Source: Fulvia fulva (Eukaryota > Ascomycota > Dothideomycetes > Mycosphaerellales > Mycosphaerellaceae). Taken from it: DNA of 64,000 nucleotides. Of this stretch, positions 34,538 through 44,738 are shown one piece after another. The notes under the pieces were generated by a model, which was not told where the DNA came from, ran no database searches, and saw only the letters and a list, made by a program, of their open reading frames with translations. Numbering within the stretch: position 1 is the first letter of the stretch; the number at the start of each line of letters is the position of its first letter. The stretch lies in contig NC_063012.1 of the NCBI RefSeq assembly GCF_020509005.1, forward strand, positions 11,222,001 to 11,286,000, read 5' to 3'. Both the position numbers and the translations under genes were made by a program.

Positions 34538-36351
34538 CTAAGCATTCTGATCGAGACCCAAGTCGTCCTCGGCCGGCACGACACGGATAGTGTTGGTGTG
34601 GCCCATTCCGCCTCTCCAGCCTTGTACACAGACGACTGCGTCGCCCTTCTTGAGCACGCCCAGACGGATGGCGTTCTTGATGCCCCACTTGAGACGGGCG
34701 TCAACGTCTTCTTGCCAGGGGGTCTTGGTGAAATCGGGCTTCTCTTGTGCGTAGTGGAAGGGATAGACGCCACGGTAGAGGTGGGAGTAGCGGGAGGCAC
34801 TGGCGTTTCGGGTGACCATGATGATCTGTGAAGATATAATGTTAGCAGGTGATCAAGACGTCGCAGTTGTAGAGCATTGCGTGACTTACCGGGCAAACTG
34901 GGCGGTACTTCGACAGAAGACGCGCGGTGCTTCCGGATGTGGTCAGCACCAAGATGGCGCCTGCGTTCTGCTCGAGAGAAGAGGACACGGCAGCCATTGC
35001 GACACTTTCGGTGGTAGGAACTGGTCGTGGTGCAAGCTGCTTGAGCTCGTCGAATGCGTTGATGTATGGGATGGCGACCTCTGCCAACAAGCAAGTGTCG
35101 CTCATCATGGTGACAGCCTCCTTGGGGTAGTTACCCTTGGCTGTCTCTCCCGACAGCATGACACAGTCGGCACCGTCCAGAACAGCGTTGCCAACATCGC
35201 TGACTTCAGCACGTGTTGGACGTGGGTTGTATGTCATGCTCTCAAGCATCTGTGTGGCGCAAATGACCGGCTTGCCGGCAATGTTGCACTTGGTGATCAT
35301 CATCTTCTGTGCGATGAAGACCTGAGCTGGTGGGATCTCAATACCCAAGTCACCACGAGCGACCATGACACCGTCAGTGACCTTGAGAATCTCGTCGAAG
35401 TTGTTGACTCCCTGCTGGTTCTCGATCTTGGCGATGATCTGAATGTCCTTGCCGTCCTCTCCGAGCACTTCGCGGATGGCCAGGATGTCCTCCTTTCGGC
35501 GGATGAAGCTGGCGAAGACCATGTCGACGTTGTTCTTGACACCTGGGAAAACAAATGTTAGCAAGGTCACTCAGCTGGGAGCTCGAGGCGGATGCGTTTT
35601 GCACTATCCGACCCTGATCTTTTGCCTAGCTGGCTTCTTTCAAGTCTGCACTCACCGAATCTGAGATCTGCCTTGTCCTTCTCTGACAGAGCAGGGAGAT
35701 CAACATCCGTCTTTGGAAGATTCACACCCTTCTTGCTGCTAATCTTGCCATTGTTGATCGTCTTGCACTTCAGCGTCTTCTCATCCACAACCTCCAACAC
35801 CTCAAACGCAAGAACACCGTCATCCACATAGATGATGCGTCCCTTCTCAATGACCTTTGTGATGTTCTTGTAGTCGACGTACATGTTCTTGTTGTCGCTC
35901 TCAGTGGCGTACTTCTCGTCGGTGGTAATGTTGATCTCGGTGCCGGCGGAGATGGGAATGTCCTCGTCACCGGGTGTGTTGCCTGTTCGGATCTCGGGGC
36001 CCTTGGTGTCGAGGGCGATGGCGACGGGACGGCCTTCGAGCTCTTTCTCGGCCTTGCGGGCGTTGTCGATGACGGATTGGTGGTAGTCGTAGCTGCCGTG
36101 GGAGAAGTTCATGCGCACAACGTTGAGACCTGCTTGGCGGAGCATGTTGATCTTCTCAGCAGAGTTGGTCTTTGGGCCTGCAATACTGTGTTAGCTACCT
36201 CTTCGTGTAATCAGTCATTGCTATGCCTACCGATTGTGCAAATGATGCTCGTCCGGCGGAACTGGTTGGGAGGGTTGTACTCGGTGTTGAGCGAGGCGAG
36301 CCATTGCACACGAGTGCGGCCATACTCCTGGTGAACGAGCGAATCACCCAT
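34538..36351 (-). CDS. Pyruvate kinase
   Basis: Catalyses the last step of glycolysis, phosphoenolpyruvate plus ADP to pyruvate plus ATP, in the cytosol. Four exons (36231-36351, 35656-36177, 34890-35542, 34538-34825) separated by introns of 53, 113 and 64 nt (donors GTAGGC, GTGAGT and GTAAGT) give 527 residues, the normal length. Landmarks: [20 protein letters not shown] (about 32-51), the MNFSHG motif with the catalytic region, [12 protein letters not shown], the active-site [17 protein letters not shown] lysine and [12 protein letters not shown]. The cation/PEP helix reads [21 protein letters not shown], and the C-terminal allosteric domain ends [12 protein letters not shown]. The gene converges with the Spo22-type gene. 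The frame continues past the stop, see the next minus-strand entry. Confidence 0.97.
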
Positions 36352-37212
36352 CTTGCTGTCTTGTTCGTAGACTGTGTAGGGAGGGGTGTGGGTGGTGTGT
36401 CGTAGTATAGGAAAAAGTTGTTGCTGGCCGTGGGCTAGCACTTCGGCAGGTGGGGGTCCTCAGCAACTGATCAGGCGCGTCGCAGCCACGTGTTCCCCGA
36501 CTTGGCTGAAGGGGTCAGTATGCTGCTCTTCAATCACTTGCGATCAGGGAACCAAAGGTGGATGGCTTGTACGAGAGAGGTAGGATGAGTAGGAGTGTAA
36601 TGGACTTCAAGGCCGTCAGTCGGTGAACAAGTGATCAGGCCCCGCTACAGGAGCTCAACACGCCAAAAAACTGCTGAGAGCTTGGATACGGCGTGTAATA
36701 AGCAGCCCAGCCAAAATCAAGCACATGAACCAGGGATACCAACTCCGACTCCCGCGTGGGACGAATCATTGGTACAGCGACCACCCGATCATCCATCGAA
36801 TGACTTGATGCTGAAACTGATCCCGCGTCCTGCAATAGCTTTTCTTCTTGTCTGGGACGTGCGTGACGCACTTTTCCTTCTGCTGCACCGCCGCCTTGTT
36901 CCTTATCTTATCCAGATCTGCGCCGCAGAAGAAATCGCAAATTGAGTTGACCAAGCGCGCGGACCGGAGCTTCGGCATCCCTGCATGGTCTCTGTCACGT
37001 GTCGACGAGCTAGCGTGCATGCGCCGACATCGATGTTCATAGCTTCATCCATAGCAACCATATCGATTACCCGCACAACATCCCACACCTCAGTCGCGTG
37101 CTCTATACCCGTGCCCAGCACCTCCCCTCGCTCCATCATCAGCATCTGGCCAAGCCTCACCTCTGCGCGCTCCCGACACACCCGGCGCACAGCGCCCCAA
37201 CCTCAAGCAGCC
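36352..37212. other. Divergent intergenic region between pyruvate kinase and the DUF1748 gene
   Basis: About 860 bp of promoter DNA. No gene is supported. The stretch near 36,400-36,500 is the likely pyruvate kinase promoter and 5' leader. Confidence 0.5.
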
Positions 37213-37607
37213 ATGGTCGTATGCCACACCACTCATCCCGACCCTCCACCCTCCCACTAACCACCTCCACAGCTCGGCCGCCTCGCCCACTACACCTTCG
37301 ACGCCGTCCTCGTCTCCGCCTTCCTCGCTGGCGTAAAGCGATCAACAGGTCTCACGTAAGTCCCGAGCCTCAGACTCCCTCGCGTCCATGATACCTCTCC
37401 CACAACACGCAAGCTCGAACAGGCCAGACAAACAAAGTACACTTTGATCTGACCTAACACCCCAGTCCCAGCCTGAAGCCCGACACGTTCAGCGAATCGC
37501 CCTCGATCAAGAAGTGGATTGAGAATTACCTCTGGGTGGGGGAGACGATTATGGATCAGAGTGTCGCGGTTATGAGTTCGAGTGGGTATTTTGAGAGGAA
37601 GAGGTGA
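37213..37607 (+). CDS. DUF1748 family small protein, first exon of 6 nt
   Basis: Three exons: 37213-37218 (only ATGGTC), 37273-37355 and 37466-37607, joined into exactly 76 residues, the family's usual size. The family is seen in LGRLAHYTFDAVLVSAFLAG, then KRSTGLT across the second junction (AC|T), and the C-terminus WVGETIMDQSVAVMSSSGYFERKR. Intron 1 is 54 nt with a CTAAC branch and CACAG acceptor; intron 2 is 110 nt with a GTAAGT donor and a CTAAC branch. The family (yeast YPR010C-A type) is a short, partly hydrophobic protein; I recall no settled function. The micro first exon makes the gene easy to miss. Confidence 0.9.
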
Positions 37608-37835
37608 TCGAAATGATGTATGGTGGGATGGGGAGGCATGAAGTGAGAAGGCGCATAAGAGGAGTTGTTGGGATGGCATTTGTTATGGTGCGGCGGAGAC
37701 ATGATGGGATGCGTCATGGTAGGATGTAGATGTGGGAAGAGATATCTTACAACGATGCAGCGGCTTCGATGCTGCGTGTTCCGCTCAAAGCGACGGTTCA
37801 ATGCCTATCAACTTCGAACAGCGTGACAAGAACGA

Positions 37836-37993
37836 GCAAAAAAACAGCCACCTTAGCTCGGATAACCATTCGTACACCCATCGTCCTACCAGAACTGCAA
37901 TGTTCTAGATACGCCGAAGAATGTATCGGCACCGCGGCAGAAAGTATCCATTACTCCTTGACTGCGCCATTCGACCTAAAGCGACTGTCGAGG
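37836..37993 (-). repeat. tRNA-like hairpin-ended element, family 1, copy 1
   Basis: Read on the minus strand it starts CTCGACAGTCGCTTTAGG, carries an A-box-like AATGGCGCAGTCAA about 20 nt in, and ends GAGCTAAGGTGGCTG followed by a run of seven T. The two ends pair over roughly 20 bp, several as G-U. Copy 1 of a series with similar spacing, same strand and same end structure. It could be a Pol III-transcribed RNA gene or a tRNA-derived SINE. Confidence 0.6.
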
Positions 37994-38092
37994 GGCATGT
38001 GGGTTCGTTTGGTATATAGTCCTGATCTTTCAGGCTCACATCGCACGACAAACCCAGTCAAAAATGCAGGAAAGAAGGTTATCAGAGGCACG

Positions 38093-38260
38093 AGCAAAAA
38101 GAACAACCACTCTGGTCCGGATGGTGGACAGGAAACCCTGGACCAGCACAATGATGGTACCCTTATGCTTCTCGCAGAGTCAGACGTAGCAGTCAGTATG
38201 AGCATCGGTATTGAGAGTGCCCTACTAACTGAGCCATCCAGGCCAGGGTTGTTGTCGAGG
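38093..38260 (-). repeat. tRNA-like hairpin-ended element, family 1, copy 2
   Basis: The minus strand starts CTCGACAACAACCCTGGCC, then GGATGGCTCAGTTAGTAGG (the best A-box match of the series). It has GGGTTTCC in the middle and ends CCGGACCAGAGTGGTTGTTC then TTTTT. The end stem uses CTGG/CCAG in place of the bases used in copy 1. About 100 nt of unrelated spacer separates it from the neighbour. Confidence 0.65.
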
Positions 38261-38333
38261 AGCAGATCTCGACATGGTCTATCAAGATTGGTGCCGATGT
38301 GTCGGCTTGTGAGAGTCGTAAAGGTAAGGCAGC

Positions 38334-38529
38334 GTGCAAAAGGATCACGTCGTTGACAGAAAGGATAGCAAGGCTGACCTGAGTGCCATACTGGCTTCTC
38401 GCAAGTCTACCCAAAGATGGCATGTGGCAAGGATCGGGACTTTTGCAACGCTACAATCTATGCAATCTCTACCCGCGATTGGAATTTGCCTCATTGACTG
38501 CGCCACCTAGCCCCGGGATGCTGTCGAGA
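38334..38529 (-). repeat. tRNA-like element, family 1, copy 3 (weak 3' end)
   Basis: The minus strand starts TCTCGACAGCATCCCGGGG, then AGGTGGCGCAGTCAATGAGG. The 3' end has only four T at the expected place and the terminal stem is poor, so this copy is probably degenerate. Confidence 0.5.
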
Positions 38530-38622
38530 ATCGTACTTCAAGGTCACTGCATGGTGCTTGAAGGGACATTCTATTACTGACGAGATCCCAATGATGAGAT
38601 CTGTGAGCAAAAGCTGCATTGT

Positions 38623-38790
38623 GTGCAAAAAGAACAGCGTTCCTAGCTCGAAAAGCTCAAGGCAGAGCAAAGGAGACCTGACTCGAACCTGAGTCGGACT
38701 CACCACTGCTCCAGCCAAATATGTGGTCTCTGCAACTATTTTGGGTGCTTCATTGACTGCGCCATTCATGCTAGGAGTGCTGTTCAGGGG
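38623..38790 (-). repeat. tRNA-like hairpin-ended element, family 1, copy 4
   Basis: This copy has the clearest structure. The minus-strand 5' end GAACAGC-AC-TCCTAGC pairs with 3' GCTAGGA-AC-GCTGTTC (two perfect 7-bp helices around a 2x2 loop). The A-box-like AATGGCGCAGTCAATG follows the stem. CAGGTTCGAGTCAGG is a good B box about 100 nt in. The element ends in TTTTT. All parts of a type 2 Pol III promoter and terminator are present. Confidence 0.7.
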
Positions 38791-38851
38791 TGAGGGGGAG
38801 TCGGAGGTATATTATGCTTGGACGAGGCATACGTCCCTTGGCAGCAAAGAT

Positions 38852-39022
38852 GGCAAAAAGAGGAGAGACATTCGTATTAATCGCGCTGGGCAGATCTACT
38901 CTGATGTCGAGGATGGAGGTACGGCTTAATATCGCGATGATTATGCTGCAGCCGACAATCTTAGTGAATACTCCGCACTGCTCCGTCGCTTCACTGGCTG
39001 CATTATGCGAACTGAACAGACC
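38852..39022 (-). repeat. tRNA-like element, family 1, copy 5 (degenerate)
   Basis: The minus strand reads GGTCTGTTCAGTTCGCATAA, then TGCAGCCAGTGAAGC, which aligns with the A-box region of copy 4 (AATGGCGCAGTCAATGAAGC). It ends CTCTCCTCTTTTTGCC. The end stem is largely lost. Confidence 0.45.
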
Positions 39023-39123
39023 GTTACTCATGTGAAAGTTGCAGTGGTTTGGGGAGGCAACGTCTTCACAATTGCTGTAGCACAGTCACCGGAAGCCTAA
39101 TCAGCGAAAGACTGCTTCGGAGA

Positions 39124-39188
39124 CAAAAAGAACAGCAGCTCTGGCTCGAACGACTTCATGCCATAAGAAGCAGCTTGTCGAGCACGAT
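39124..39188 (-). repeat. Family 1, copy 6: 3' part, cut off by the hAT insertion
   Basis: The minus-strand 3' end CGTTCGAGCCAGAGCTGCTG plus TTCTTTTT. The element is interrupted at AGCACGAT (39181-39188), which is the hAT target duplication. The missing 5' part is found at 55,926-56,027 on the far side of the transposon. Confidence 0.7.
39181..39188. repeat. hAT target site duplication, left copy (AGCACGAT)
   Basis: The 8-bp direct repeat AGCACGAT borders the left TIR and is identical to 55918-55925. An 8-bp duplication is the rule for hAT elements. Confidence 0.9.
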
Positions 39189-39580
39189 CAGTCTGATCAA
39201 CAAGCAAGTCATTCTCCAAGGTTTGCAATCAAGCCTTGTCACAAGCAAGCAAGTTGGAAGCCTATAGCTTAGTCAGTATTTTCAAACAATCAAGCGGTGT
39301 TTTCTCCTTCGTTTGCAAGCCTTGTGAGCATGTCTGTGTCGTTTTATAAGGTGTTGTTAATGATATTCAAGGTCATGTCGATCTAAGAAGGTAGAATTCT
39401 AGGAAGTGCGGACCTATCTCTAAGCCAATCGGATCACGTACCGATGGTCACGTGCTTTCCCGCTTCAGTTTTCCCGACTTCTTAATTCCGACGCGTCTAT
39501 CTCAACCTCCAAGCATCAACTTCACGACCTTACTATACCACAACATAGACTCGTAGCAAGTTGAAACTCGCAGTGTGCTT

Positions 39581-39926
39581 TCAACCGTACTAGATAATAA
39601 AGATCTATTCGCGCCGACTATCGAGATCGACGCCGTAAGCAATAAAGCTGACATATCTAAGGTACTAGGGAAGAGAAAGTACGACTTGCTTAACCAGCTA
39701 GATTAGACGCGACTAAAGGCCTATTGCCGTACCTTATAAGACCGTAACCACTTATTATTTATTTAGAACTACAGCTAGCCTATTAAGGACAAAGATAGGC
39801 TCGAATACAAGCTCTATAAGCTATACTATAGCGCTAGTAGAAAAGAGAAGGGCATCTATAAGACTAACGTCTCTACGACTAGTGCTTCGAACTATATAAA
39901 GACGAAGTACTATATCGATAGTAACG
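39581..39926 (+). pseudogene. hAT transposase remnant, N-terminal part
   Basis: An interrupted frame with RIP-type stops encodes remnants of a BED zinc-finger region (RKYDLLNQL, then stop-broken text up to SASNYIKTKYYI), normally the DNA-binding head of hAT transposases. Coordinates are approximate on the left. It is cut by the Gypsy insertion at 39,926/53,748. Confidence 0.6.
39922..39926. repeat. Outer Gypsy target site duplication, left (TAACG)
   Basis: TAACG directly precedes the left LTR; the same 5 bp follow the right LTR at 53743-53747. A 5-bp duplication is usual for Gypsy integrase. Confidence 0.85.
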
Positions 39927-40110
39927 TATAAGGGCGCGCGTACTATAGGGTCCGAACGAGATAGTTATTATTCTACGAAGCTACGAAAGAGGAGCGCGAG
40001 GCGCGGCGAAGTTATAAAGCAAAGCTAAGCCGCGCTAACCCGATACGGAAGGTCCGCGGTTTAGCCGGGCCGACGTAACTATAGTAAGGGGTCGCGGGCT
40101 ACCTGTAATA
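39927..40110 (-). repeat. Outer Gypsy LTR (3' LTR), RIP-mutated
   Basis: 184 bp aligning base for base, apart from RIP-type changes, with the intact LTR. The terminal TG/CA dinucleotides have become TA. A polypurine tract complement (GTACCCCCCTTCC) follows at 40111. Confidence 0.9.
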
Positions 40111-43100
40111 GTACCCCCCTTCCTAAAACACACCTTAGTCCTCTAAGCGTTATCTACCTTATAAGGCCACTTACCTATTAAGCTCTATAATCGCGTAAAC
40201 GCCTAATTATCCTCTAGTGCCCTATCGTCATCCGATAACATTGTATTCGCTCTATTAAGACTATCCTCGACTAGCTTCCTTTAAGAAACATATTGCCTAG
40301 TTAGCTAGCTTACCCTAGACCTAAGTCTGTCTTCGGCTAGTACTTACGTATAATTCTTATAACTAAAGTTAGGTATTATTATAGGCTCTATAGGCTCTAC
40401 TCGAGTATCGAATATATACGGAGTAGATTCTATTAGAGGTAAGGCTCGAGGCGACTTATTCGTAACGATGTCTTTCGGAATGACCCTAATCGTATTAAGC
40501 CCGAGCACCTTAGTAGCTAGTAGGGACTAGTTAGATAGAGCTACGAAGCCTATAGGCGTAGACAACTCCGGCCGGTTATAGTAAAAGTCTATAATAGCGG
40601 CGGCTACGTGTTTAAGTATATCCTCTATAGGTTACTAGGTCTTACTATCCTCCTCGTTCTAATATCTAGCCTATCTCACCTTATACTATATATCTACCTT
40701 ACGCTTATACCCCTTCTTCACCTTACCTACCCGCTTACGGGTGTATATATTAAGGATCTTTTCTACCTCGTATATATACGTAGGTACTACTACTATATCG
40801 GCTACTATATTAGCCTTAGTAGTGTTAGGTTTAATAGTTATCGGTAGTAGCGGCGCTAGATACTGCCCTTTAAGTAGTAGGAAATCGGGGTGGTCGGCTC
40901 GTTATAGTAGTAAGGTGTAGAAGCAGTTATTAAGTCCTACTAGAGCGTCTAATAGTTTCAGTCGATAAGAGAGTCTAGCCGGTATAACTTCCGTAATCTA
41001 GTAAGGGCCGGTATATCTCCTATCTAGCTTCTTAGATAGTCGAGTCGTATAGATATTCTTAGTACTAAGATATACCTAATTACCTACCTTATAGTCTAGA
41101 GGAATGCTTCGGTAGCGGTTTACTACTTCTACTTAGGGAGCTTATAACATTCGTATATTCTCTTAAAGGTGCTTATAAAGCTCGTAAATTCGACGTATAA
41201 AGGTTTCTACTAATCGCGTATCTAGTTGCTAGAGAGTAGTTAGTCCTCCCTCCTTTCTAGCGTTTAGGTCAACTCGCTCTATAAACTTAGGGTTATAGCC
41301 TAAGGTAGCGTAGAACGGCGACATACTAGTAGTCTTAGATAGGTAATTGTTAATCGCGAACTAAGCAAGGTATAGCTATTCTACCTAGTCATCCTATACC
41401 TTATTAGTAAATATACGAAGATACTGTTCTATCGCCTAGTTAGTACGTTCTAACTATCTATTAGTTTCTAGGTGATACGAAGAACTTAGCTTACGATTTA
41501 TACGGAGTATCTTATAGAGTTTCTTCTAGAAGGTAGTAACCTACTACTTACTATAGTCTAATATAATAGTGTTAGGAAACCCGCGCCGATAGAACATATA
41601 TTTAAGGAAAAGCCTTACCGTATTCTATACTGTCATCGCGCTAATAGGGATTAGCTCGACTTCCTTAGTAAGCCTATTAGTAACGGTTATAATATTGTTA
41701 TAGACTATACCGTTAAGAGTGCTATCTAGGAGTCCGATAACGAAGTCGACTATAATATGTTTCTAAGGCCGATCTAGAACAGGAAGTAGCTATAATAATC
41801 CTAGTAGCTAGGAGTATAGAGATTTTGTTATACGGTAGGTACGGCAATTTACGGTATATCTATATACGGATCTCGCTAATCTAGGCTAGTAGAATTCACG
41901 TACTACGAGTTTATAAGTACGAGCTCGTCCTAGATAGCCTACTACTAGAGCGTTATAGTTTATCTTGATTATCCTAGTCTATAAGGCTTAGTCATTTAGT
42001 ACCTATAAGCTCTAGCCGTCGTATTAATTTCGAATATATAGTAGGTCGCTATCTACTTTATAGTGTACTAGGTGAATCTTCGCTCTCTATAGTAGTATAG
42101 GAGTACGGTCTTTCTATAGGTCCTTAATCGCGGTCTTAAGCTCGTTATCGGTTACGTACGCCGTCGATATTCGATACTCGAGTTCGGCTTCCCGCTAACT
42201 TTTACGCGTCGCCGGTTATTTAGTAGGCGCATCTCGTTCTATAGGCATAAACTCTTTAGCTTTAGGGTTTAGCTATACTAGTTCCTCTTCTTCCGGCGTA
42301 TCTTCTACTATTACCTATAGTAAGGCGATCTTAAGGAATCGCTTAGGAGGTAGTAATATCTGATGCTAATGCTAGTTCCGAGGGTCGTCTACCCTCTACG
42401 GAAGGTCCTAGCTACGTCTCGTTAGGCTATCTAGCTTTATACCTTAAAGTCCTAGACGGTATATTATCTTAAAGTTGAACTATAACAAGAACTTAGCCTA
42501 ACGCGCTTGTCGCCGATTTAGCTACTTTGTCTTTATAAAGTATTCTAGGTTCTTATAGTCGGTATAAATCTTAACTAGCTATAAGTCCTTATTATCTACC
42601 TCGTAGGCGAGCTCGGGTCTCTATTCCTTAAAAGCCTTAATAATAGCTAATAGTTCCTTGTTATAGATTTTATAATTACACTCCTATAGACTTAACTTCT
42701 TCGAGTAGAAGGCTATAGGATGTAGTATACTATTCTCGTTATACTACGAAAGTACGCTAGCGTTTATAAAATCTAAAGAATCTGTCTCTACTACTGTTTC
42801 CCTACCTAGTACATAATGTACGAGTATACCGGCTTTACTAAACGTAGCTTTCAAATTGTTAAAGGCTCGTTAGCAATCTAGTGACTATTGAATCCTTCTG
42901 TTCTTATGATTGCTTAGTCCGTCCGACTTAGTCAGGTTTATAAGAGGAGTAGCTATATACGAAAATGCTTCGATGAACCGCCTATAGAAGTTGGCAAATC
43001 TAAGGAAGGCCTAGACATCCTTTAGGTTCTTAGGAGCTTCCTATGTCTAAATATATTCGAGTTTCTCGGGGTCTATCTCGATGCCGTTAGAGGTTATAAT

Positions 43101-44418
43101 TAGCCTAAGATACTTCACCTTCTATTAGTAGAATTCGCTTTTCTCGATGTCTACTACAAGTCCTACATCGCGTAGCTTAGTAAGAACCTTCCGTACGTGT
43201 TTAATATGCTCCTCTAAGGTGTCACTAAAGATAAGTATGTTATCTAGGTAGGCCGACACAAAGTCGTCTAGGTGTTCTTATAAGACCTTATTAATGTATA
43301 ATTAGAACGATACTAGTCCGTTATATAAGCCGAATAGTAACACTAGACACTCGTAGATACCGTATCGTGTCGTAAACGCCGTTAACTACTCGTGCCCTTT
43401 AGCTATCCGTAACTTATTAAAGGCTACTATAATGTCTAGCTTCGTAAAGTACTTCTTACCGTATATACGGTTAAGCGTCTCTTATATCAAGGGAATCGGA
43501 TACCGGTTCTTAATAGTGATCGTATTTAATCCTCTATAGTCGATATAACCACGTAGCCTACCTCTAGGCTTACGTACTACTAGTACTAGTACAGGAGACT
43601 AGCTCGTCTTTTACCCTACTTTCCGTACCTTCCCTTTAGATGTTTACTCGTCTAGCTATTTCTTAACTGCCTCGTTCTCCTTCTTAGCTAGGCCGTAGGG
43701 CTTGCGGTATAGTAGCTCTTGTGGACCATCAGGCTTAATGTGAATCTCATGATCTACGCCTAGTCGGTGAGGTGGGAGTCCTTCATGATCCTTAGCTAAG
43801 AAAGCGTCCGTAATATCGTAGTATATCGGCGGTAACTTCTCCTTTAGGTTATGATTGAACTGCTTGTTCAAGAATTAGTCTAGATTATTAGTAGCTATTA
43901 TACTTAGCTTAAGCTCTCCGCCGTCGCTCTTACGCCTAGTAGGCATAATATAGAAGTACTTAGCCCTAGGCCGGTACGCGTACATTCCCTACGCGCGTTA
44001 AGAAACGCCCTAGTAGTCCACTTCTTTATCGTCTATGTCTTCTAGGTCATATAATAAGACGTTTAGCTCTACCCCTCCTGCTATAAAGCTCGCTACTTCT
44101 CTAGTAAAGGGCTCTAGTCTATACCGTACTAGTACCTACTTCTTCTTCTCGCGGTAGTTTAGGGATTATACTATTGTCGATGTCTTATTCTATAGACAGT
44201 GACTAAAGTAGTAATCCGATCTAAATGCCACCTCGCCTGTCTCCTAGAAGATGTCTAGGTTATACGCTATAAGCTACGGTAGGCTAAAGACGATATCGTA
44301 TTCGAGGTCGGTAACGTAGTATAACATTTACTCGTAATAATCGCCGATAACTACGTCTATAAGGGCCGCGTGTATAATCTACCGCGTAGTAGCCGTTCTA
44401 TCTCCTAGTATTAGTCGT
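40111..44418 (-). pseudogene. Outer Gypsy pol remnant (RIP-mutated)
   Basis: The reverse complement matches the intact pol from the protease region (equivalent of 47149) to the LTR, including chromodomain, integrase, RNase H and reverse transcriptase positions. It is broken by dozens of TAG/TAA codons. A short open piece at 43656-43871 is only a less mutated stretch between protease and reverse transcriptase. Confidence 0.88.
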
Positions 44419-44602
44419 TGTCACGGGCAGCCCGCGACCCCTCACTGTAGCTGCGTCGGCCCGGCTGAACCGCGGACCTTCTGCATCGGGTTAGCGCGGC
44501 TTGGCTTTACTTTATAACTTCGCCGCGCCTCGCGCTCCTCTTTCGTAGCTTCGTAGAACAACAACTATCTCATTCGGACCCTATGGTACGCGCGCCCTTA
44601 CA
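44419..44602 (+). repeat. Inner Gypsy 5' LTR
   Basis: Starts TGTCACGGGC and ends CCCTTACA. A TATAA box at 44513-44517 lies about 40 bp before GTAGAACAA (44553), a plausible transcription start region. Confidence 0.95.
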
Positions 44603-44604
44603 GT

Positions 44605-44613
44605 TTGTTCTAC
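44605..44613 (+). other. Candidate primer-binding site, complementary to the element's own LTR
   Basis: TTGTTCTAC begins 2 nt after the 5' LTR and is the exact reverse complement of GTAGAACAA at 44553-44561, near the expected 5' end of the transcript. This is the arrangement of Tf1/sushi-type self-priming chromoviruses. No TGG-type match to a tRNA 3' end is seen. Confidence 0.5.
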
Positions 44614-44738
44614 CTTACTACCCAGATCGCGGATCTAGGTAAGGGACGCGTAACAACAGGAACAGACAGAACCGCAGAACTCGAGAACGCGCAGAGCCGC
44701 ATCAGAACACAGAACACGGTAAGGCGCACAGCGCGCAG

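Noticed and set aside
43656..43871. Short open frame resembling the region between Gypsy protease and reverse transcriptase, minus strand
   Set aside because: It is only a less mutated stretch of the RIP-dead outer Gypsy pol, flanked by stops.
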